This document shows, in pieces, positions 54,601 through 64,000 of a stretch of DNA of 64,000 bases (position 1 is the stretch's first letter; each line of letters starts with the position of its first letter). This DNA is from Gordionus sp. m RMFG-2023. Lineage: Eukaryota; Nematomorpha; Gordioida; Chordodea; Parachordodidae. Location of the stretch: contig NC_088777.1 of NCBI RefSeq assembly GCF_954871325.1, forward strand, positions 2,792,509 through 2,856,508, written 5' to 3'. A program made the position numbers and the translations under genes. The notes under the pieces were generated by a model. The model was not told where the DNA came from and made no database searches. It saw only the letters and a list, made by a program, of their open reading frames with translations.

Positions 54601-56910
54601 GAACATGGTCACAGACCTGCCCTAAGTGAGCTAAATGCTGATTTTTTTTCTCAAGGATACCAACAAACCTTGTAGCTCAGATGTTTAGTTATCGAAAATG
54701 AGTGGAACAACGCCCCACGCTACGCAACAAGAAAATAGATTGTGGTGCGACAAAATACCTACTCGCAGATTTCAATGGACGACTATTACTCAAGATTTCA
54801 AGATGTTCTCGCCATCTTTTGTCTAATTTCAAAATTTGAATAAGATATATAGGTTTTGGTTATTAAAAAAAAAGACTGACAAATTTAAATTTTGTTTTTT
54901 AACAACACAACACTTACTTATATGGTTTCTGAAAATGTTTTAAAAAAAAATGAGTTCTTGGTTTCTCGTTCATAGAAAATTAAATGAATATTTTTTCATA
55001 GTTAAAAAATATTGGTAAATATCAGAGACCTGCAGATGTACCATTTACACGGTCCGGATTTTTTTCGGCCCGGTTTTTTTCGGCCCGGTTTTTTATTTCC
55101 CGGCCCGCTTTTTAAAAAAACATGTATTATACATTTATTCAAAAATTTTTTTTATAGCTAATAATGGCGATTTAAAATATACGGCAAGGCCTAGGCCCCT
55201 GGTATTATTTTTTATAAAAGGCCCACCCCGGATATTTACTTTTTTAGGTCCGATTCGGGTATATTATTTTTTAAAAAAAAAATCAAAACACTACCCGACC
55301 CGTGTACCCGGTCATCATGCAGGAGGAGGTAAAGATATTGAATAAAAAAAAACTATCTTTAGGTCCTAAAAAACAAATATCAAACATGTTTTTTTTTGCG
55401 GATAAAAAAAAAATAATATTATTATATAACTAATTTATATTTATTTTTTATAGGCGGGCAAAATAAGAACCCTCACATCAGAAATAGTGTTTGGTAAACG
55501 TCTCGTTTTTAAAGCCGATTTTTAAACATACGGCTACACTCAATATTTCGTCCAGAATAATGTTATACGCATGCCCGAAGATCGTGCTCGTGTAAGGAAC
55601 AAAGGTGTTAGGGGGCTATATTTTTCTGGCTAAAATATTCGGTTAGCGAGCCTTTTAACAACACTAATATCTCCAGAACAACGCAATACGAATGTTTGAA
55701 GATTGTGTTCGTGTAAAGAACAAAAGTATTATGGGGCTATATTTTTCTGGCTAAAATATTCGGTTAGCGAGCCTTTTAACAACACTAATATCAGAACCCA
55801 TAGAATTTTATTTTTTTTAAACATACAAAATATGTATATACTTTACCATTTTAATTATATAATTATTCGTGTTTTGTTTTGGTGGAACTATGTAAGCCAT
55901 GCCACACCTCCGTTTTTATATAATTGTGTTTTTACTATTTTTTTTTAAAGAATTTATTTGTCTATCATTTTTCATATATTAAAGGAATTTTTGGGAACTT
56001 GTAGTCCCACCTCCGTTTTTATATAATATTGTTTTACTTTATATTTGATATGTTAATTTTAATTTTATATATATTTTTTAATTTAAAAAATAAAATAAAT
56101 TAATTAAAAAAAAAGGAAATTTAATAAAGATAAAATTTTTATAATTTCATTTATATATTATTTGATTGTTGATTCAAAAATAAATAAAAAAAAATTTAAT
56201 CTTTAATAAATTCTGTTAAAATAAAATAGAGGAGAAGTGGTTTAATTTTACCATCCCAAAAATTGTTTCCATAAATTTTATTTACGGATCGAATTTTATT
56301 AATAAATATCACGTGGTTTGTTTTTTTGATCACCATCTCACCCCCCCCCCCTCTCCCGCCTTCTGGTGACAAAATCCTAGATTTGCCTCCTGAATGCTAT
56401 AGATAGAATTGGAGGCCGATAGTGCGAAGTCCACCCGTTTAATTATTTATGATAATGAAATAGTGACTAATTACCTATGACTTCTCCGCTACTCAAGACC
56501 GCCACGAACCAGCCCTCCGGATCCGAGTCGTACACGTTTAACAGGTAGTCTATATGAGCGCGGTAACCGAATTCTTTGTACCTCCATTCGCTTATCTGCG
56601 GAATTTCGTCTCTCCTCGCGTTGCGGATCTCGTAATCCGGCCGACTTCCTTCGAAGGTATTCGGGCGAATTTCCGACCCCATTATGTTTAACGCCACGAT
56701 TTGGGAGTTGGATAAGACCCCGGCGATACAATCCATGGCGGTGGGATCAGGTTTCATAACCATGTTTTGGTCCATGATGGAAATGGCTCTGGTGTACAAC
56801 TCGCTGGACAAGTTTTCGTAAGCCGTCCTTAGGTCATCGTCTACTTTCCAGCTGTCTAGACCTTTGTCGGACTCGCATTGATTGACGGGCGCTACCGAAA
56901 CGCTATTCAT
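51072..56910 (-). CDS. GNAT-family N-acetyltransferase with YitH/HolE-like C-terminal domain
   Basis: Predicted acetyl-CoA-dependent acetyltransferase, substrate unknown. Three exons, 56910-56475, 52239-52036 and 51655-51072, join in frame through GT-AG introns (each splitting a codon after its first base) to 407 residues. After a 90-residue leader of unclear function comes the GNAT fold: YEIRNARRDEIPQISEW, then DPEGWFVAVLSSGEVIG, then the acetyl-CoA loop in YRCHGIGSELW (R/Q-x-x-G-x-G/A motif). The last exon (LISYDTKIH, ERTQFLKAM, VGYGLLKPRH, NIGPLYAD) matches the second domain found in YitH/HolE-type acetyltransferases, including nematode and other invertebrate relatives. The exons are GC-richer than the introns, which are long (4.2 kb and 380 bp) and carry MITEs in the first. 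Confidence 0.88.
52036..52239 (-). CDS. GNAT gene exon 2 (acetyl-CoA binding loop)
   Basis: Acceptor CATACAG at 52240, donor GTTAGT after 52036. Encodes NVVGMILND, LYCVKKEYRCHGIGSELWK and NLGLNSVDT; the GIG loop is the cofactor-binding core of the fold. Confidence 0.88.
52240..52569 (-). other. Unrecognised exon-like open frame in GNAT intron 1
   Basis: About 110 open codons on the - strand (FAKLIVKPEIVVDSSVMIRI, then NEAEAVNAASNIRARLFLS, then GKIRNKTVFRIGPEKEPFI) with GC-rich codons like those of the neighbouring exons. The GC-rich part ends near 52360, after which the sequence becomes AT repeats. A TAAAG acceptor-like site precedes it at 52570. Exons 1 and 2 of the GNAT gene join perfectly without it, and including it would split the acetyltransferase fold. 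It could be an alternative exon, an exon of a nested gene, or a relic. I recognise no family. Confidence 0.5.
55023..55328. mobile_element. hAT-type MITE with GC-rich ends
   Basis: About 306 bp. Left end CAGAGACCTGCAGATG with CGGCCCGG repeats; right end CATCATGCAGGAGGAG. Flanks GTAAATAT and GTAAAGAT match in 7 of 8 positions, consistent with an 8-bp target duplication. The same terminal sequence appears at 1-61. No coding content. Confidence 0.7.
55485..55787. mobile_element. hAT-type MITE with an internal tandem duplication
   Basis: Starts TAGTGTTTGGTAAACGTCTCG and ends GAGCCTTTTAACAACACTA, like the perfect copy at 63200. Its right-hand 120 bp, including TTTTTCTGGCTAAAATATTC and GGTTAGCGAGCC, is present twice in tandem. 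Flanks ATCAGAAA and ATCAGAAC (the second after two extra bases) suggest an 8-bp duplication. Confidence 0.7.
56475..56910 (-). CDS. GNAT gene exon 1
   Basis: Encodes residues 1-145 plus one base. Residues 1-90 are unrecognised; from about 93 the first GNAT strands and helix follow. The start ATG at 56910-56908 is the first in the open frame and is preceded by AT-rich DNA, as expected for a 5' UTR. Confidence 0.88.
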
Positions 56911-59900
56911 TTTAAAATTAATTTTTAATTTTTTTAATTAAAATTATAAAGTTTAAAAAATATTAAATTTTGATTTTTCCGAGAAAACGTAAATTTTTTA
57001 TTATAAAATTAAATTTTATTTTTTAATAAATAAATAAACCCGAACTTCAACTTTTGACAATAAAAATAAATATTTTATAATATTTTTATTAAACTTTAAC
57101 TTACAGCAATTAACCAGTCACATCTAGTTTTTTATTTAATAAAGTTTTTTATTAATTTGTTTTTTATTTTTTTTTAATTTTATATATAATTTGTGTTTGT
57201 GTGCTTCAATCGGAGAATGGGAAAATAAAACAACTTAATACTTAATAATAAATTTTGAAAAAAAAAACAGATTATTTATATATAATTTATAAAGGAAAAA
57301 AAACAATTCTTGTTTTATTCGCGAATTTGAAAAGGAGTTGTTTTTTAAAAAAAAAAAATGCTTTTCTAAGAAAGGATTAATGTAATTTATCTTTGTCGGC
57401 CAATTGGTTATTATCATATTTTTTTAAAATGCCGGCCCAAAAGAGTCCCGTACAAGATTACTCCAATTTTTGAAAACCCGGATCGAGCCCTTGTAAAAGG
57501 GTAAAAAAAATGATGATTTTTTTAAAAAATGTCAAAACCATGCGAAATAAATTATTTATAAAAAAATTACTTTTAACTGTCAATCAAAAAGCGTATCACT
57601 AAGGGGGGGGGGGGCGGTACAAAAATAAATTTATTGGGACCGACAATTTAAAATTTTTTTTTCCAGAAACTTCTGGAAAACTCTAGAAAATAGATTTAAA
57701 AAAAAAAATAGGGTATTTTTGACAAATTTCTTTTTAATTGTTAAAAACAAAAATCACTATTCTCTAACTCGACTCTAGTTTGAGGATGATGAATAAATTA
57801 AATCATTAATTTTTTCATAAAAATCAAGGTTAAGATAAATGTTTAAAAAAACATTAATTTGTTTTTAAAAAAAAAGATTGGCATGAAATTATTTATATTT
57901 TTATAGAGAATAATTTTTTAATGAATATAATCATATTCTTTTTAATCAATCAATCAAATCACACTTATTTTCTCTCTAACCAAAACCTAATAAAATCATT
58001 TATGACTTTTTTTTATCTTCTTTCTTTCTTTCACATTTACAAAGTTGTTTTGATTTGATACAAAATTTTTTAAAAAATAAAAATCTTATTAGAAATCATA
58101 AGCTAAGAGTATATGTATAATGTATATATAGATAGTCTTTTTTAGCCTTTTGACAAAATTATTTTTTTTATGCATAATAATTTATCGTAACTCGTCCTAG
58201 TTTCACTGAATTAATTAAGCATATTGTGAAATGTCCAAATAATTTTTAGAACGAAATTAGAGGTATATCAAGTTCTCATTCATAATATGGGATTAAATAT
58301 ATGTATCATAATGAGAAACTCGAATTTATTCTTTTATAAAAATAGTGATACAAAAGACATATGATTCCATATTTAGTCCACCTAGTTATTACGAAATTTG
58401 GACACATATACGTTTAATAACATCAAAGATTAAATTCGCCTATTAAACTAGTAAACAATTAAGCAGGGTTTATCAGCAGGTCTATCCTCTTAGTTTAGAA
58501 ATTTGGACATAAACGTTTAATAAACTTAAAAACTAATATCACCTATTAAACTAGTGGGCAATTTGACAGGGCTTCAAGGTCTAACCTCAATGATACATAA
58601 AGACGAAATTAGCTAGTGAGTACTTTACCAGGTCTACCACATTGACTATGGGATTACCATAATTTTTTTATATAAATCCAAATGTACTCCATTCAACCCA
58701 ACTACTATAATTCTACCACATTTTTTGAGATTTACCTCCACATAATCATCCACAAAATAAAAATTTTTATGAAATAATCATAAGAATTCATTATCATTTA
58801 ATATTTGAAACTATTTCTAATTGAAATGTTTCGATGAATGTACTTCTACTACAAATCCTATAAGAGAATAAGGATTAAATGATTGGTGCAAATTACTATT
58901 CCTTGTTCCAAATTAAACGGCTTACGCTAACTGGCATAATTTTATTTAAGCCTTTTAAATTATATACTTTAATACGAATTTCCAATTTTCTGTCCACTTC
59001 TTTTAAATACAATATTTGGCCTAGGCATAATTTGGCTTAATTTTTTTTAACATCTTGGAAATTTTACTCAATAAAACAAAAATATTAAATTACAATTAAA
59101 AAAAATGCAATCATTGATAAATTATGGATGTAAATTACTTTCGTTTCTGTTAAAGTTATATAGAATATAAACTTCGTGAATTTACAGCAAAATGTATACT
59201 TTGATCAAATTGTAATGGCAAAATAAATAATTAACAGAATTTTTAATATCTTAAATTTTAAAAAGAAGTAAATATTGATCAAATATTTTCTCTCATTTCT
59301 TGAGATATTTATAAAAATTTTGACAGTGCATGCCATAATTTTGCTTAAACTTAGGGAAGTAAATTTTGATTTTCCGGCTGGAAGAAATTTTTATATTTCT
59401 ACCGCAATTTTCATATTTCACTGGCAATTTGAAAATTTTGACCTGGCAACCCTATTTTCTCTAGTAGACTCAATTGACAACAATTCTTGGCCACACGCAA
59501 GCCCACCATTAAATTGATGAAATCGGCCTCCGATTTCCAAAGGCCTTAGGAATAATTGAAATCATATCTTTACTACTTGCCCTTGCCAATCAACAATAAT
59601 CAAACCTGACTTCCTCAAGGCAATTCCTTCCAAAAATTTAAGCCTTCTTTAACTCGACAAAGAAATTCTGTAAGCAATAGGCCAAATACTTAGTTATAAA
59701 CATTGTGACGTCGCACTTATGCAACCAATGCCGAACACATACCAACACCATAGGCCGATATAGTCTCTATTATCGATCCTGTACAGATCGTTTTAGTGGG
59801 AATTCTTAGTGCAAAGATACCGCTTTAAATTCTCCCGGGATATCTTCGAAACGAGGGCCTAATTTGTTTTCTCAGGACCGAGTGTATAATCTTGATCCCA

Positions 59901-60060
59901 TGGATGATATGTAAATTCTCTGTTTGATACCTTTTTATGGAACCTACCTTATTTTCTCATCTAATATAAATAATGACGCACTCTCCGCAATTCTGATCGC
60001 AAAAAAAGAATAAATTTATTTATTTAATTCACACATTTTTTTCTTCTCACACATTTTTTT
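56911..60060. other. Intergenic DNA upstream of the GNAT gene
   Basis: No gene recognised. A G12 run at 57603-57614 and a C11 run within GNAT intron 1 at 56341-56351 are conspicuous. A GC-richer stretch at about 59560-59960 has no long open frame that I can support. Confidence 0.45.
58392..58594. repeat. Two-copy direct repeat of about 105 bp
   Basis: Both copies contain GAAATTTGGACA, ACGTTTAATAA, CCTATTAAACTAGT and AGGGTTTATCAGCAGGTCTA or its variant. They are moderately diverged. Confidence 0.65.
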
Positions 60061-60441
<381 letters not shown>

Positions 60442-60459
60442 GTAGGGTTTAGTATATAT

Positions 60460-61229
60460 TAGTGAAGGTCAACGGCCCGGTCCTATCGGTCTTAGACCGG
60501 GACCGGGCCGATTGTCGGACCGATCCTTTTCTGAGGACAGTGGTCCGGACCGGTCTTTTATTATTATTTAAGTTTGCTTTACAATTCAATTAATATGATT
60601 TTTTTGTATATTTTATTTTATGATATTTTTCTAGATGAGTTATTTTAGATTTTGTTAATTTTTATCTTACAATATGAAAACCATAAGTTTGTCCAAGAAA
60701 CATTTTACTTATAGTCACAATAAAAAACATAGAGTATGTGTTCACTGCAGTACCAAATTGGTCAGCAACAAGTAACAAAATAATTGTTTATAATTTTTTA
60801 AGCAATAAAATAATCAAAATAAGCAGTATTATTATTAAAATATTTTGGTTATTATTTATATAGTTCTATTTTTTCTTAAGAAACTGTCTGAATAATTCAT
60901 TGTCAAAATAACTTAACCTTATTCTTAATAAAATAATTAGGTACCTTAAGCAGACATCTGATAAAACATAAAATATATACTTTTCTAATGATGAAAATGA
61001 AAATATCTCAAAAACACAATCTACTCTTAATTTTAATATGCCCTTCACAAGCACAAAATCACTTTCTTCAATACCATTGGATAAATTTTATTGTTTATAT
61101 AATACTCTTATATTTAATAAAATGATAAAACCAATTAAATTAGGTTAAAAAAAATATGTTTTTTATTTAGGACCACGGTCTGGATCGATCTTTTTCTTAA
61201 GGACCGTCGGTCCGGCATGACCTTCACTA
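60460..61229. mobile_element. Non-autonomous hAT-type element, about 770 bp
   Basis: Ends read TAGTGAAGGTCA at the left and TGACCTTCACTA at the right, and similarity continues with GGACCG-rich sequence on both sides. Flanking sequence is TATATAT-rich on both sides, so an 8-bp duplication is plausible but cannot be proven. The interior is AT-rich without transposase. Confidence 0.75.
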
Positions 61230-61917
61230 TATATATGTATATAGCAATTTCGAGTAGATTCTCCCAAACTTGATCGATTTGCTTTTCGTATTTGTAAAAA
61301 AGGTGGCATTTACATACTTAGCTGTTTACGGTAACCGAACCCTGTAAAGGTTATCTTAAAAATAAAATTCAATTATATATAAATTGCAGAGTCATCATAG
61401 CTTCCTACTATTAAAATTCTGTATAACTTTCTGCTGTTAAAAAAAGAGAGTAAATATTTGTGGTTTTTTTTTTCGCGCTTCAAAGATTTTTGTGTCAGAA
61501 TCTTAACTATTTCTGATTCATCACAACAAACTAGGTTTGTGAACTAATAGAATAATAATCCGGGGTATTAAAATGTAGAATCCTAATATTGATAGTATAT
61601 TTTTATAACTTTCGGGAAGGTCGCTATTACAGCGCACGTTTTTAGCCCATCTTTACGAGAAAAGTGAACTGCCGTGATGACCGAATTCATTTTTAGCTTC
61701 GTTTTTATGAGAAATGTGAAAACGTTATTTGTTTCGGTATATCATTCGGAATCGTTTTAAAAGAATGTGGTAATTTTTTTTTTGATTAATTCAAATAGGC
61801 GCGTTTTAAAATTATCGGAAGTGAATACATGTACCTATAAATATAGTTTAAAGAACCTTATTAATATAAAAACAAATCGATATGATTATAATATTATATA
61901 TTATTAATATTATCATT

Positions 61918-61949
<32 letters not shown>

Positions 61950-61997
61950 GCTAAAAAAAAAATGCAAATTTCAAATTTTTCAAAAAGTTATTTTTAG

Positions 61998-62076
61998 ACC
62001 CAAACCCGGGTATCTGAAATTATATTATTTAACTGTCAGGCCGGGTCGGCCGGATTCCGGGGCCGCTGGTCTTTGA
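61998..62076. mobile_element. Decayed GC-rich MITE end
   Basis: Contains GGCCGGGTCGGCCGG and ends GCTGGTCTTTGATAT, similar to the GCAGGTCTCTGATAT end at 50-65. Only one end is clear. Confidence 0.4.
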
Positions 62077-62292
62077 TATATTATCATTATAATAAATTTG
62101 GAAAATCATTTCAACATCGATTTCGGGATAAATCATTGACTCCCAAACATATTTCAAGAGTTCTCACGTGATCTGACAAAAATTTTACTTATATTGATTG
62201 CTTAATTATCATTTAGGGTAATAATTAAAGCGCGAAATTTTCACGATAAAATAATTTTTATTTAATAAGGATAATAATTTAATTATAACATT

Positions 62293-62424
62293 TTAAAAAT
62301 GTGAAGAATCTTTGAAGATGGTTCTTCAAAAATATTTTTAAATAAAAAAATTCTTCAAAGATCTCAATCTTTGTAGATTGCTACTCAAAATTTAAAAATA
62401 AAAAACTAAAGATCTTCACATTTT
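62293..62424. repeat. Short inverted repeat, possible miniature element
   Basis: AAAATGTGAAGA near 62296 and TCTTCACATTTT near 62413 are exact reverse complements enclosing about 105 bp with further TCTTCAAAGAT pairs. No target duplication identified. Confidence 0.5.
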
Positions 62425-62493
62425 ACCATTTTATCTTGCTCAAAAAATCTTCAAAGAAGGATGTTTCTGTACAATTCTGTGTAAAAGTTACAT

Positions 62494-62494
62494 A

Positions 62495-62578
<84 letters not shown>

Positions 62579-62584
62579 AAAAAG
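62494..62584. repeat. GAAA microsatellite
   Basis: About 90 bp of GAAA units. Confidence 0.97.
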
Positions 62585-62651
62585 TTTTTATATTTGTCTT
62601 ATAATAAATAAGTAAATACATCTTCTTTTTTTTTTTACATATTATTATAAT

Positions 62652-62722
62652 AAGTGTTGTTAAAAGGCTTGAGTTAGTCGTTTTTAAAAATTGGTTCAAA
62701 GCTAGCCGCTCAACAACATTAC
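62652..62722. mobile_element. Short decayed copy of the TAGTGTTGTTAAA MITE
   Basis: AAGTGTTGTTAAAAGGCTTGAG at the left and GCTCAACAACATTA at the right resemble the ends of the element at 63200. It is only about 70 bp and probably internally deleted. Confidence 0.45.
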
Positions 62723-63199
62723 TTCTACCTACGACAAGGAATATCAATCGAAATTTGTCCATTCAACTGTATATATCTATACATAGATATTATTTATATA
62801 TTTTTTGGATATTCTAAAATTCAAGTTTAAATGAAATTAGACTTATTAGTCAATTTTCCTAGTTATACAATTATCGATTTGCATTAAATTGATACGATTT
62901 TACTGCTGGAGATAAATTAGTCTCACAGACAGTACACAATAACGCTAAACAAAATTTTCCCGATAACGATACAAAAAGGAAAATACCTACACAACATAAG
63001 GGAGAAATGAATTAGAAACATAAACCATATTTGTAAAAAAAAAAAAATGGATTATCAATCGCTTATAACGCAAAAAAAATAAATAACTAGAATATAATTC
63101 CGAGAGGGCTACAGAAGGATTTTATATATAAAAGAAAGGGTGGAGTGGGGTTAGAATTTCGTTTAATAAACAAATAGTAAATTTTGGGGGTAAAATTAT

Positions 63200-63374
63200 T
63201 AGTGTTGTTAAAGGGCTCGTTTTGAGCCGATTTTTGAGAACGGCTAACTCAATATTTTATTAAGATAAATATTATACAAGACTCACACCTATTAACCGAG
63301 ATCTCGAGGTGTAATCAACATTTTTTTCTGGCTAAAATTTTTAGTTTGCCCTTTAGCCCCTTTAAACAACACTA
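63200..63374. mobile_element. hAT-type MITE with perfect 8-bp target duplication
   Basis: 175 bp, TAGTGTTGTTAAAGGGCTCG at the left and GCCCCTTTAAACAACACTA at the right. AAAATTAT occurs directly before (63192-63199) and after (63375-63382) the element. This fixes the boundaries and supports the hAT assignment. Perfect duplication suggests a recent insertion. Confidence 0.88.
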
Positions 63375-63456
63375 AAAATTATTTTGACAAAAAAAAAGAG
63401 AATTTGATTTATATAAATGCGAATCCTGGGCTGAGAGAAAAATATATTGTGTGATC

Positions 63457-63737
63457 TAGAGGTCTGCAAAAGTAGACCCGGCCCAAACACGCCCCGAATG
63501 GGCTACGGGCTTGGTCGGGCCCTAATATATTTTAATAAAATTCGGGCGGGGTCGGATCGGGCCTAAGATATTTTTTAAGATATATCCAAATTTATCAATT
63601 TTATGTAAAATAAAAATATGTGAGTGATTTTATTTATAACATATAATCGTTTATTTTGAGTAATTATATAAATTAATTTCTACATTTAAATATTTTGCCG
63701 ACCTGGCCGGGCCGGGCAGTACGATGCAGATCCACTA
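63457..63737. mobile_element. GC-ended hAT-type MITE with near-perfect target duplication
   Basis: 281 bp, left end TAGAGGTCTGCAAAAGTAGAC then CCGGCCC, right end GGCCGGGCAGTACGATGCAG then ATCCACTA. Flanks GTGTGATC and GGGTGATC match in 7 of 8 bases. It belongs to the family of GC-rich ends seen at 1, 46713, 55023 and 61998. Confidence 0.82.
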
Positions 63738-64000
63738 GGGTGATCCAAATATTTTTTAAAAATGGTAATATCATAAGTATTTAGCATATTAATAATCATA
63801 AATTGGCAATAAAAAAAATTTCTTCAAATAAACGATCGATTGGGAAGAAAAATAATAATCTTAATGTAAGGATATAGAAATAAAAAAATTTTTTTTTTTT
63901 TTTATTAATAACCAATATAGAAGAATAATAGTTAAATAAACCTTTATTAAACTTTGTCTCTAAAAAAAAATATTTAAAAAAAAAAATTTGTTGACTTAAG

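Noticed and set aside
56489-56731. 80-residue Arg-rich open frame on the - strand
   Set aside because: Alternative frame within GNAT exon 1, whose other frame matches the acetyltransferase fold.
59275-59517. 80-residue frame on the + strand
   Set aside because: AT-rich chance frame without recognisable motifs or supporting splice context.
62451-62762. 103-residue open frame with repeated FFLS
   Set aside because: The repeat peptide is the translation of the GAAA microsatellite.

Overview
This is AT-rich eukaryotic DNA, probably from an invertebrate animal. Genes are split by GT-AG introns, exons are visibly richer in GC than their surroundings, and the recognisable host genes are a class A G-protein-coupled receptor, eIF4A3, profilin and a GNAT acetyltransferase. 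I cannot name the species. I recognised no rRNA, tRNA, CRISPR array or retroelement protein.

Layout. 1-8400: an AT-rich flank, an orphan peptide-receptor-like GPCR (3529-4934, + strand, one frame break before TM6), a GGAA/CTTT microsatellite and gene-poor DNA. 8410-35874 (- strand): a complete eIF4A3 gene whose 407-residue reading frame is spread over 27.5 kb in five exons. Almost all the excess length lies in introns 1 and 2, which are packed with DNA transposons. Intron 2 (19.4 kb) holds a small palindromic MULE remnant (10.4-11.6 kb), an old inverted-repeat pair (12.25-13.08 and 28.87-29.33 kb), an AT minisatellite, and a palindrome of about 12.6 kb (14.9-27.6 kb). That palindrome carries four MULE copies in alternating orientation and is fused at its edges to hAT elements. 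Intron 1 holds a second palindrome built from a different superfamily, a 3.8 kb PIF/Harbinger element with an inverted transposase copy at each end and a MADF/BESS-type gene between them. 35.9-47.9 kb: gene-poor DNA with short tandem repeats, a CTTCT-type microsatellite and an intron-containing, decayed MULE (41.7-43.4 kb, - strand). 47935-48611 (+): a two-exon profilin gene. 51072-56910 (-): a three-exon GNAT acetyltransferase with a C-terminal YitH/HolE-like domain, with MITEs and an unexplained exon-like open frame in its first intron. 57-64 kb: intergenic DNA with a CTTT array of about 380 bp and several hAT-type MITEs, two of which show 8-bp target-site duplications.

How it fits together. 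The host genes are unrelated housekeeping or signalling genes with no sign of co-regulation. The most notable content is the repeated making of long inverted duplications from three kinds of DNA transposon, all inside introns of one exon-junction-complex gene. Its transcript would therefore contain very long self-complementary segments. Secondary points are a set of GC-ended hAT MITE families and an unusual number of 9-15 bp G or C runs in an otherwise AT-rich genome.
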